Source: Bathymodiolus brooksi
Lineage: Eukaryota > Mollusca > Bivalvia > Mytilida > Modiolidae
Reading direction: 5' to 3'
DNA: 64,000 bases
NCBI GenBank assembly: GCA_963680875.1
Contig: OY804585.1
Coordinates: 23,971,686 to 24,035,685 of the forward strand
Below the pieces are notes generated by a model that saw only the letters and a list, made by a program, of their open reading frames with translations, ran no database searches and was not told the DNA's origin. Position numbers and translations under genes: made by a program. Shown here piece after piece: positions 24,901 through 36,900 of this stretch; positions within the stretch are counted from its first letter, which is position 1; every line of letters begins with the position of its first letter.

Positions 24901-27900
24901 ATTTCAGTCTTAAATTATAGCATAAAAGATAATTGTAAAATCAGCTGGCCTGAATGTGAAATTATGTTATTGTTGTTAAAATACATGAAGTTTTTCTTTA
25001 TCTTTAATTATGGATTATTGTACATTTTGAAACAAAAATTAGTAATGCAAATGTACAATTGAAATATACAAATGTTAGAGCCTTGAATATGCTTCCATAA
25101 AAAGTAGATAAAATATAGACAAAATGTCGGAATGATGTCACCAGAATGTACATGAATATAGGTGAACCGTGATATATTATGTTATTTGTTATGGGAACCG
25201 TGATATATTATGTTATTTGTTATGTGAACCGTGATACATTATGTTATTTGTTATGTGAACCGTGATATATTATGTTATTTGTTATGAGAACCGTGATATA
25301 TTATGTTATTTGTTATGTGAACCGTGATGCATTATGTTATTTGTTATGTGAACCGTGATACATTATGTATTTGTTATGTGAACCGTGATACATTATGTTA
25401 TTTGTTATGTGAACCGTGATATATTATGTTATTTGTTATGTGAACCGTGATATATTATGTTATTTGTTATGTGAACCGTGATACATTATGTTATTTGTTA
25501 TGTGAACCGTGATACATTATGTTATTTGTTATGTGAACCGTGATATATTATGTTATTTGTTATGTGAACCGTGATACATTATGTTATTTGTTATGTGAAC
25601 CGTGATACATTATGTTATTTGTTATGTGAACCGTGATACATTATGTTATTTTTTTATGTGAACCGTGATACATTATGTTATTTGTTATTTTGTACAGTGT
25701 ATTAAACGTAGATATCTAATTTCGTGTACGTGACGTGAATCTCAAATAACCTTCATCAGGTACGCTCAATGCCAAATGATTGGAGAGCCAGATAATTTAT
25801 AAGTCTTTGATGCCAGAAACCCAAAGGGCCTAAATAGGATAGCCAAAGTTTGCTTAACTAATATTCATAATGTTTTTTTTAATTAATATTAATGTATATA
25901 ATGTTGAATTTCAGCCTGTGTTCCTGAGATTTATCTCCCTTTCACCAACGACTTTTCTGATCATTCTGGCAACAATGTCTACATTCGTGTTGAAAATGCC
26001 AGTCTAACATCCGGGGCTGCTTGTTTTGACGGACATAGTGCCCTTGCTATACCAGCATTTGCTAACATGGATTATGGGAAAACGTTGTACATTAATGTAC
26101 GATATAAACAAAAAAATCCGGTTACAAACCTACAAACTCTTGTTTTTAACGGAGATTGTGATAAAATACCTACAATGATGCTAGGTACCAAGCCATCCGG
26201 GAATTCTCTAACCTTATTGACAAACTTGAATGAAGAGAAGAACATGTGGGTCCAGTCTAAAGTAAGTTGCGTTAGAAGTAGTGCTCTATTTATAATGATG
26301 TGAAGAAATATACCTTTTAGAAAAATAGAAAAGAGAGCAACGAATGATTTTGAATAACCACTTGGGTAAAACGAAGGGGCAATCAAGAATGGACAATCCA
26401 GAGACACTGGTAATGTTGGGCACAAAAGAAACAGGACAAAGACACACAAAACACAACACATAAAACTAAAAAGATAACCAACATGAACACCCACAAAAAA
26501 AACCGGTGGTGAACCTAGGTGCTCGCGAAGGGTAAGCAGTTCCTGCTTCTTATAAGACACCCATCGCGCTACTCATATAGTCAAATCCGGGAAAAGTCTT
26601 CTCGGTGATAGAGGTAACCATTAACGTAAAGTGAAGAGATCCATTCACATTTGTGATATGGATATTTCGTAACTGTCAACCAGTTCTTGATGACGACCGT
26701 ATAATTTTTGAAGCAATGACTTACTCCTGGGAGTAAGTTAGTCTTGCTTACGTACCTTTTGCGTCAGCAGCTGACCTCTGTCCAGAAAATCACTGTACTG
26801 GGCACAAGCCCTAGAATAAGGTTTGAGTTGCGAAATGTTAACTCATACGCTGGTGGTATTGAAATATTGATACTGAGGAAAGGGAAGCTGACTATTAGAA
26901 AAATGAAGTTCTCACGTTTTCGTTTTTTTCAAATGCAGATAATCGAGCACTGTTTAGTGACAGAACATCATTTACATAGCGGAAGTTGGATTAACTTTTT
27001 AGGCTAATTTTCTATTTTTATTCTTGTGAAGCCCTCGAAGGAAGTCTGCCTCATAAGCGTGTGGAAACAAATCGGCGAGTAGCCGAGTACAATTTGTACC
27101 CATTCAATTCCAATCGTCTGTTGAAACACTAGTCCCCACACTAGACATATTGGATGTCGATGAAAATAAACTAACATTGTATCACGTCTTGTTTATATCT
27201 ATTATATTTTGAATGGCTTTTGACTTATCACTACCAATAGCAAGATACTGATATTTTGTTCTTAGTTCTTCTTTGAGAAGCAACGCTGGATATCAATTAT
27301 GTAATCTATATATTTGTTTCTTTATCATCATCAAGACTACTACTGGACGTGAATATATGTAACATGACAGGTATCTTATAGCGATCGCCGACTGCTAGTC
27401 CCTTGCAAGCGCCTGGGTTCGCTTCCTTTTTTTGTGGGTCTATCATGCTCATCTTTATTGTGCTTAACACCAACATTTGCTCGCCATCTTAACTAGGAGA
27501 AAAGGATAGAAATATAGAATCGACTTTGGACTATCGTCATTTGTAGGAAAGTGACAGAATACATTTTAACAAGGTGTTGATATCTTCTGAAAAACATTTT
27601 GAAACTTGACTTTATAAGTTAGTAATCAGAAGACGGTTTAGATTGAAGTTAAACCTGTATCTATATTGAATATATGCCGCGTACAAAAAATATATACTGA
27701 AATGTTTCAGTGAGTGAATTAATGGGTTATTGGTTGTTGTTTTACACCAAGTAAGAGAAACAAGAAAGAAATGTTATTTTTCTGTCTCTCTACTATAACG
27801 TTATATATTTAACGATTGGAATATGGAAATGTTCTCACTTGTAACTACATCAAATCCCCTTAAAGCAATACATTGCTTTGCGCTTTCTGGTTATACATCA

Positions 27901-30900
27901 CTCATTTTTTTAGTCTTACTAAAAGCTAGCAATTATTTCCTAATTGAATAAAATGAAGAAGAAAAACTATCCGATTTAGTTATTAATAGGAAACAAGTGC
28001 AGATTTCTAATTTAGTGCGCACAAGGCGTTTCTAGAATAATCTGCAGGTAGGATCCACTCTAGGCCCCACTCTCATTGAAAATTAACTTGTTCTCGCCAT
28101 GATGTAGCTAAAAATTGCTGAGTTGGCGTTAAACGACAATCACTCACCCACTCACTCACAGTCCACAGATTGGAAAGCCAAATGATGTAAAGGGTCTGTA
28201 GGCGCAAATAAACCAAAGGGCCTTAATTAGCATAGCCAAAAGCGTCTAAAGTTACCAGCACAGGAGGGAGATATACCTTGGGTTGAATAGAAACAATAAA
28301 TTTCAGGCATGAATTTATCCTATAAATGTGTTTTATCTGTTATAAGTATTATACGGCAGTGTTATGCTATGATTTGGCAAGGACCAAGCTCAATATTTAT
28401 GCTTACAATGTGAAGATTGAACTAAATCATATTTTACTGATGAGTGACATGCGTTGAACATTCACTGTCAGATACGACAATCTATATCATATAGGTACAT
28501 TTCACAGGTTAAATATATACAGTACAGAGCTCATTAATATAATTAACATCCGGTAACAAATCACGTTTACAAGTCTAATTGCCTGGGTGTGTATAATTTT
28601 ACTTGACTATGAAACTTTATTGAATATTTACGACAATTTATTCAATAGTTTTATTCATTAAGAAATTTTTCTTTCCATTAAATAGAAGTGTTAAATTTGT
28701 TTCTTGATTATTCAATATATTTTGTCTAATTGTTAGCTACAAAGTATAGCGTGCGATTAATTGAGATTTTGGTGGAGCAATAATTGCTTACCCTTCCGGA
28801 ACACCAGACATCACCCCAGTTTTTTTCGTAGAGTTAGTGTTGCCAAATCTTTACTTTTCCTTGTGGTTTTTAAGTGGAGTTTGTGTTGCTCAATATTTCC
28901 GTTTCTGTGTAGTAATTTTAATGGGATTCGTATTGCTCAAGCTTTGTTTCTCTGTGTAGTATTTTGTCGACCGTTGTGTGTCTTTTCGCCTTTTTTTTGT
29001 TTTGGTCATTATATTGTCTGTGCTGTAATTTACGGCTTCTGATTACCCCTTTCTCTCTCCAAACTTTTCTTGCTGTGTTTTTTTATCCATTTCATTTCAT
29101 AGTATTGTTCCCATTGGTGTTGGTTTGTATATTTGAACTATGAGTGTATTATCGTTTAAATCAATATATACAGTTTTGTCCAATTTCTGTGATGTCTTTT
29201 AAGCCACGTTTTGGAAATTAATTTTGGAAAGAATTGTGTGTGTGGCTTAGGTGACCTTTTCCGATTGTTTGCTATCCTGCTAAGTGTACTCTTTTGTGTT
29301 CAGATGACTCTTATTTTACTGGATTTAACCTTGATTAAAACAACACCATTGAAGGTACAGCATTTACTAAATCTAAAACAATAAACATCCGGTTTTACAA
29401 TATGTCTAAAACCCAAAGACAATTACAGTTTGTATAAAGTAAGATAAGAAAGTATCAAAATACACTACATTCCTCCCCTTTTACTATTAATGATTCATCA
29501 CAAATTTAAAATTTACTGTTTTTATTTTATTTATTTATTTATTTTTAAATTTTTTTAACTGTTAACTGTTAAATAAAATGTTAATGTCATTAAAGTGAAA
29601 GTCTATGAAGATCAAATAAACTCTACTGTCATTACTCTCTATGATTCTATCAAATAAAAGAAAATACTGGACGGTATAAGTCACTGACTGTCTTGACTAG
29701 ACTTTTCTGAGTATAAAAAAAAACTTATCAATTTCAAATTAACCAGTTCAAAACATCTACAATTGTCATTCAATTCATAACATAGTCTTTAAGCTTTCCT
29801 GGAACTTTGCGTTCACGAGTCGGTCTAAAATTCATCGGACTCTGAGTTATAGCGGATTTGGTTGGCAGTGGCTCTTTCGGAATCTCATTCTCCTTTGAAT
29901 TCACACTAGCGTTATTCTCCTGATATTTTCACTTGCATGGCTTTCATGATTTTCATTACTGACATTTTGATCACTGTTTTCTTTTTCAAATTGAACAACA
30001 CTTTCATTTGACATATTTGTATTATTTTCACTAGCTTCTCTCTCAATGACCTTTTTCACATGTGTGACATTTCTCCTGTATTTTTTACCTTCATTTGATT
30101 GAATTCCAACACTATTGCCATGCTTTTCGAGAATTGTAAACGATTCCGGATTGAATGTTGTTGACAATTTGTTGGCTCGATTTTGTTTCACAAGCACTTG
30201 ATCTCTTGATTTTAGATCATTTGTTGTTGTATTTCTCCTTTTATCAGAATATAGTTTTCCTTTTTCCTTTCTTTCACTGTCTCTATCTCGAATTTCGATA
30301 TCATCTAAATAATCTAAGTTGATGTCGGGTAATTTAGTACGTAATTTGAGGCCAAACAATAGTTCAGCTGGTCTTACTCCAGTTGTTGAGTGTGGCGTAG
30401 ACCTGTACATTTTCAAATATGTTTGAAGCTCTGTTTCCAAGGGTTTCCTTTCGGCATTCGTAATTTTCATACGCTTCAGTAACGAACGATTCTGTCTCTC
30501 AATCTCACCATTTGCGGACGGCCATTGCGGTGTAATCATCCTGTGCGCAATTCCATTTTCCTCCATATATCTTTTAAATGTGTCACTCAAAAATTGAGGT
30601 CCATTGTCTGTAGCTATTGATGCTGGCAATCCATAAATTGTGAATAATTTATCTAGTTCTTTGACTACTTTGTCAGCATTGGTAGTTTTAGTCATTACCA
30701 CTACTTCCAACCATCTTGAATAATAATCAACTATAGTAAATAAGTGTTCACCCGACGGTAATGGTAACGGTAATGATCCCATGCTCTTGACGGTAGAGTA
30801 GTAGGCATCATTGGTTCCGGTTTCTCTGGATTAGACACGAACTGGCATCCATAGCATGATTTACAATGTTGTTCAATGTTTTTATCCATATCAGGCCACC

Positions 30901-33900
30901 ATAATATGGACCGTAGTCTTTGTTTCATTAAAACAATGCCAGGATGTCCTTCGTGTCCTAAATTCAAAATCTGTTCACGCATTTCACGGGGTATGACAAG
31001 TCTTGTTCCACGGAGAACAATATCCCCAACAGCACTGAGTTCCTGCTTAACGGTTTAATACTGTTTATTCAGTAACTGGTTCCAATCTCCAGATAACAAA
31101 CATTGTCTAATATTCTTCAAGTCTGTGTCATCGCGTGACATTCTTGCTATATCATCTATTTTCACAGCAATCGGTGTCGATTCTTGAGCAATAAGACGAA
31201 TATATTCATCCGTTTCATTCAGTTTTCCTTCCTGATTGTTGTTTTTCGACTCGGAAAGTAATCGTGACAGTGAATCTGCGATATTCTCTGATCCCGGTAT
31301 GTACCTAACAGTATACTTGTAAGGCTGCATTCTGAGCATCCACCTTTCAACTCTAGCACACGGTTTCGATTTCGGTGAAAATATAAACGGTAATGGCCGA
31401 TGATCTGTAAGCAATTCAAAATCATGACCTATCAAATACATATGGAACCTTTCACAGGCCCGTACCAGTCCTAACGCTTCCCTTTCTGTCTGAGAATATT
31501 TCCGTTCTATGGCTGTTAAGCTTCGCCTTGCATAGCATATTACTTTGTATTCGTTGTTCTGCTTTTGTACTAGGACGACACCTAGCCCTACAGGACTAGC
31601 ATCGGCTATCACCTGTGTTTCAGCATTTAAGTCAAAATAGCTCAAATTCGATGCATCGACCAAACTCTGTTTCAACTGATTGAACGATTTTTCTTGTTCC
31701 GGTCCCCATCTGAATTTTGCATCTTTGTGTAATAACCGGTGTAAAGGTACAGCTTTTGTTGCTAAGTCATGGATGAAACGAGCAACGAAATTCACCAAGC
31801 CGAGAAAACTCCTCACTTCTGATGTGGATTCCGGTCTTCTAGCTTGAACTACAGCATCTACCTTGGATTGAGATACTCCTATGCCATGGGCTGACAACAT
31901 GTGTCCCATGAATTCAATTTTGTCCATATTAAAGTTACATTTGTCAATATTGAGTGTTAATTCCTTCTCTTGTAAGCGCTTTAGTATATCTTCCAATCTT
32001 TTATCGTAATCTTCCTTTGTAGCTCCGTGTACGAAAACATCGTCAAACATATTTTTAGCACCTTCAAGCCCTTGAAACACTTGATTCATAACCTTATTAT
32101 ACATCTCTGATGCACAATTTATTCCAAACATGAGTCGTTTATATCGGTAAACTCCCTTATGTGTCATAAATGCAGTTATCTCCCTTGAATCTGGTGTAAG
32201 TTCGATCTGATGATATGCAAGTAGAATATCCAGTTTACTGAACACTTTACTTTGATTTAAATCTTGGATAACTTCATCAACTGTCGGTATTGGGTACCTT
32301 TCACGTGTTGCGCCTTGATTCGCTCTGCGCATATCCACGCATAAACGTATACCTCCATTTTTCTTGGGTATGACAACAACTGGTGATATCCATTGACTTG
32401 GTACTTCAACCGGTTCTATAATATCTAGACCCACAAGCTCATTAGGGTTTTCGATCCAACTTCTCTCGCAAATTATAAGGAATACGGCGGATTGGCTGTA
32501 TCACAAGTTCTACAGTTTCATCAATGGGAATTAGAAGCTGAAAATTCTTCAATTTTCCCACGCCTGTAAATACTTTCGGAAATCTTTCAACGACACTTGT
32601 TTTCAAATTATTATTTGTCACACTATTCACGTGTTCCATGTCGGCAGCTACAGTTATTTTAAGAATGCCTAGTTCAGTAGCTGTTCTATGTCCAAGCAGC
32701 GTCTGACCTTCCACAGCGACAAATTCTCCCGAAACACATTTGTCTTTAACACGGACATCTGCGATAAAACTTCCTGCAACTGTTAACGGTTTATCGCTGC
32801 CATAAGCATACAGTTTCTTTGATGACAACTTTGTTTCGCATTTTATCTGCTTATGTTTCAAGTCTTCCCATGCTACTCTATCAATGATATTAACGGTCGC
32901 ACCTGAATCTATAATGGCTGGTATCTGCATGCCTCCAACATTTATCATAATTCATTATTTCCTGAACGACTGGTGTGTACTGTGAACACATAATCATAAT
33001 TATGATGTTGATTGTCTTCTTCGTCATTACTATCGAATGTTTCTATGTTTCTTACGGATGCGTGTCTTTGTTCGGCTTCCTAAATGTTAACTTTGTTTTG
33101 CAACATTTCTCGAAATGACCTTCTTTTTTACACCTGCGACACTTCTTTCCCTTAGCTGGGCACTTTGGATCTGACTTTATGTGTCCAGAATAACCACAAG
33201 AATAACAAGTTTTCTCACCAGTTTTCTTTAAAACACGTTTGTCAAACTGACTTCCGGTTATCTTGTTTACTGCTTCAATAGGTTGCTCGATGGATATTGC
33301 CCACTTCTCCGATGCCTCCAGTGATTGTGCAATATCACGCAACTGTTGTAATGTTACATTGTGTCTTTCCAGCAATTTTCTCCTTAACCTTTTTGAACTG
33401 CATGTCTCTATAACTTGATCACGTATATTTTCATCTACATCGGCAAAGTTACAGTAAATAGCCTTTTGTCGTAATCGGGTGATATATTGTTCAACAGTTT
33501 CTGAGGGCTTCTGTTCCATAGCACGTAACTCTGAACTTTGATATGACATGTTTATTTGTGGTGTGAAATGATTTTTCAGTATTTCTACTGCTACATCGTA
33601 AACAGTTTCGCCTTCACCCGGGTCCCTTTCTTGTAATGTGAAATAAATGTCTTGGACTTCCATACCTGCACTATGTAGCAGTAATGCTTTTTTCTGTGCG
33701 GGGTCTACAACTCCTTTTCCCGTAGCATATAAATTGAACGATCGCAACCACCTTGTCCATCTTTGTCCCATCGAATTAATGTCATTTCCCACATCAAAAC
33801 TGGGAATTAATGCAACATCCGACAAAACCGGTAAAGCCATAACGTTCGTTGATTACCTCGTCGCCAAAATGTACTATTTTGTGTTCAGATGACTCTTATT

Positions 33901-36900
33901 TGACTGGATTTAACCTTGATTAAAACAACACCATTGAAGGTACAACATTTACTAAATCTAAAACAATAAACATCCGGTTTTACAATATGTCTAAAACCCA
34001 AAGACAATTACAGTTTGTTAAAGTAAGATAAGAAAGTACCAAAATACACTACACTAAGGTCATTTGGTTTTCTTGCTCCCAAAGGCTTTTAAATTATTTG
34101 TCTTTCCAATCTTTTGATCATGAGAGTATCTGATAAAGGTTATTCCAGAAGCGTGTCATGCGCACTAGATTCGATATCTACGGTTTTATTACGAAAGAAA
34201 TATTGTGAATTATTTACAGAGACCATTGACAGATTGGAGAGATGTATGGCTAAAGTTAGAAAATGGTAAAATAATTCTACAATCGACAGATCACAAAATT
34301 AGTGCTACTTTAAATGGTGCGTATTACAATACTAAATTCGAAAACGAGACAGGTCTTTTTATTGCATATTATGATTCTATATTCTAATATCATATAATGA
34401 AAGAGCAATATAACTTATGGGTTTTTTTTCTGAGAACAATTATGTCACCAAATTGTATATCAAAGAAATTGATTTACCTGAAAGATACATATAAATAATT
34501 GATATGAAAATGCAGTTTCATCGAGAATGTTTTGGTAATATTTGAAGAAAAATTGCTGATTATTCATGTCAAAAATTAAATATCCTGATTAATGTTTCAT
34601 GTGAAAAAAATATATCTGGCTGGGGGGGGGGGGGGACATATCCCCTAAAAAGTTAAATGGTCTGTCCATATTGAAGGATACACAGTATGTTATTATTATT
34701 GGCTGTGTCTCATAGACAGCTGCAATAGCTATAAACCTACTTGTTGTCAACGACGATCGTAGTAGCTGACATATAATATGATATATAGACATAAAAAGAT
34801 ATGGATGATTTACAATCACTAGTCAGTATTCAAAATCAAAAATGCTAATAGAAACGTAACATCAATTTGTTATTATATTTATTATTCATGGTTTGTAACA
34901 TTGTCGGTTAGAAGCTTATATTTCCGCTAATCTCCAGACTAGGGGTTATATAGGGATGTCGGTAGATGTTAATATTTCCTCTAATCTCCAGACTAGGGGT
35001 TATATAGGGATGTCGGTAGATGTTAATATTTCCTCTAATCTCCAAACTAGGGATTATATAGGGATGTCGGTAGATATTAATATTTCCTCTAATCTCCAGA
35101 CTGGGGGTTATATAGGGATGTCGGTAGATGTTAATATTTCCTCTAATCTCCAGACTAGGGGTTATATAGGGATGTCGGTAGATGCTAATATTTCCTCTAA
35201 TCTCCAAACTAGGGATTATATAGGGATGTCGGTAGATATTAATATTTCCTCTAATCTCCAGACTAGGGGTTATATAGGGATGTCGGTAGATGTTAATATT
35301 TCCTCTAATCTCCAGACTAGGGGTTATATAGGGATGTCGGTAGATGTTAATATTTCCTCTAATCTCCAGACTAGAGGTTATATAGGGATGTCGGTAGATG
35401 TTAATATTTCCTCTAATCTCCAGACTGGGGGTTATATAGGGATGTCGGTAGATGTTAATATTTCCTCTAATCTCCAGACTAGGGGTTATATAGGGGTCCG
35501 TAGATGTTAATATTTCCTCTAATCTCCAGACTAGGGGTTATATAGGGATGTCAGTAGATGTTAATATTTCCTCTAATCTCCAGACTAGGGGTTATATAGG
35601 GATGTCAGTAGATGTTAATATTTCCTCTAATCTCCAGACTAGGGGTTATATAGGGATGTCAGTAGATGTTAATATTTCCTCTAATCTCCAGACTAGGGGT
35701 TATATAGGGATGTCAGTAGATGTTAATATTTCCTCTAATCTCCAGACTAGGGGTTATATAGGGATGTCAGTAGATGTTAATATTTCCTCTAATCTCCAGA
35801 CTAGGGGTTATATAGGGATGTCGGTAGATGTTAATATTTCCTCTAATCTCCAGACTAGGGATTATATAGGGATGTCGGTAGATGTTAATATTTCTTCTAA
35901 TCTCCAGACTGGGGGGTTATATAGGGGTGTCGGTAGATGTTAATATTTCCTCTAATCTCAAGACTAGGGGTTATATGGGAATGTCGGTAGATGTTAATAT
36001 TTCCTCTAATCTCCAGACTAGGGGTTATATAGGGATGTAGGTAGATGTTAATATTTCCTCTAATCTCCAGACTAGGGGTTATATAGGGATGTCGGTAGAT
36101 GCTAATATTTCCTCTAACCTCCAGACTAGAGGTTATATAGGGATGTCGGTAGATGTTAATATTTCCTCTAATCTCCAGACTAGGGGTTATATAGGGATGT
36201 CGATAGATGTTAATATTTCCTCTAATCTCCAGACTAGGGGTTATATAGGGGTGTCGGTAGATGTTAATATTTCCTCTAATCTCCAGACTAGGGGTTATAT
36301 AGGAATGTCAGTAGATGTTAGTATTTCCTCTAATCTCCAGACTAGGGGTTATATAGGGATGTCAGTAGATGTTAGTATTTCCTCTAATCTCCAGACTAGG
36401 GGTTATATAGGGGTCAGTAGATGTTAATATTTCCTCTAATCTCCAGACTAGGGGTTATATAGGGATGTCAGTAGATGTTAATATTTCCTCTAATCTCCAG
36501 ACTAGGGGTTATATAGGGGTCAGTAGATGTTAATATTTCCTCTAATCTCCAGACTAGGGGTTATATAGGGGTCAGTAGATGTTAATATTTCCTCTAATCT
36601 CCAGACTAGGGGTTATATAGGGATGTCAGTAGATGTTAGTGTTTCCTCTAATCTCCAGACTAGGGGTTATATAGGGGTCAGTAGATGTTAATATTTCCTC
36701 TAATCTCCAGACTAGGGGTTATATAGGGATGTCAGTAGATGTTAGTATTTCCTCTAATCTCCAGACTAGGGGTTATATAGGGATGTCAGTAGATGTTAGT
36801 ATTTCCTCTAATCTCCAGACTAGGGGTTATATAGGGGTCAGTAGATGTTAATATTTCCTCTAATCTCCAGACTAGGGGTTATATAGGGATGTCAGTAGAT

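Larger units (their letters stand above)
26580..29279. other. Gene 1 intron sequence left of the Gypsy insertion
   Basis: Contains a hammerhead-like repeat fragment, a SINE tail and one common repeat. The 87-codon ORF at 26744-27007 has no recognisable domain. Nothing else seen. Confidence 0.55.
29280..34058 (-). mobile_element. Gypsy-type LTR retrotransposon, antisense in a gene 1 intron
   Basis: Complete structure on the minus strand: CTAAG target duplications at 29280-29284 and 34054-34058, LTRs at 29285-29469 and 33870-34053, a TGG-starting primer-binding-like sequence just inside the 5' LTR, gag, protease, reverse transcriptase/RNase H, integrase and a purine tract at about 29470-29484. 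No envelope gene. The domain order places it in Metaviridae (Ty3/Gypsy), resembling the chromodomain-less animal lineages. The LTRs differ at only 4 bases and one indel, suggesting a recent insertion, yet the coding region has frameshifts and a stop. It interrupts a host interspersed repeat and lies between gene 1 exons 25915-26261 and 34220-34316. Confidence 0.95.

Noticed and set aside
25150..25690. CRISPR-like array because of regular short repeats
   Set aside because: Repeats are head-to-tail without spacers, in animal-type intronic sequence.
34956..36427. ORFs repeating MSVDVNISSNLQTRGYIG
   Set aside because: Products of the 54-bp satellite inside a gene 1 intron; open on both strands.
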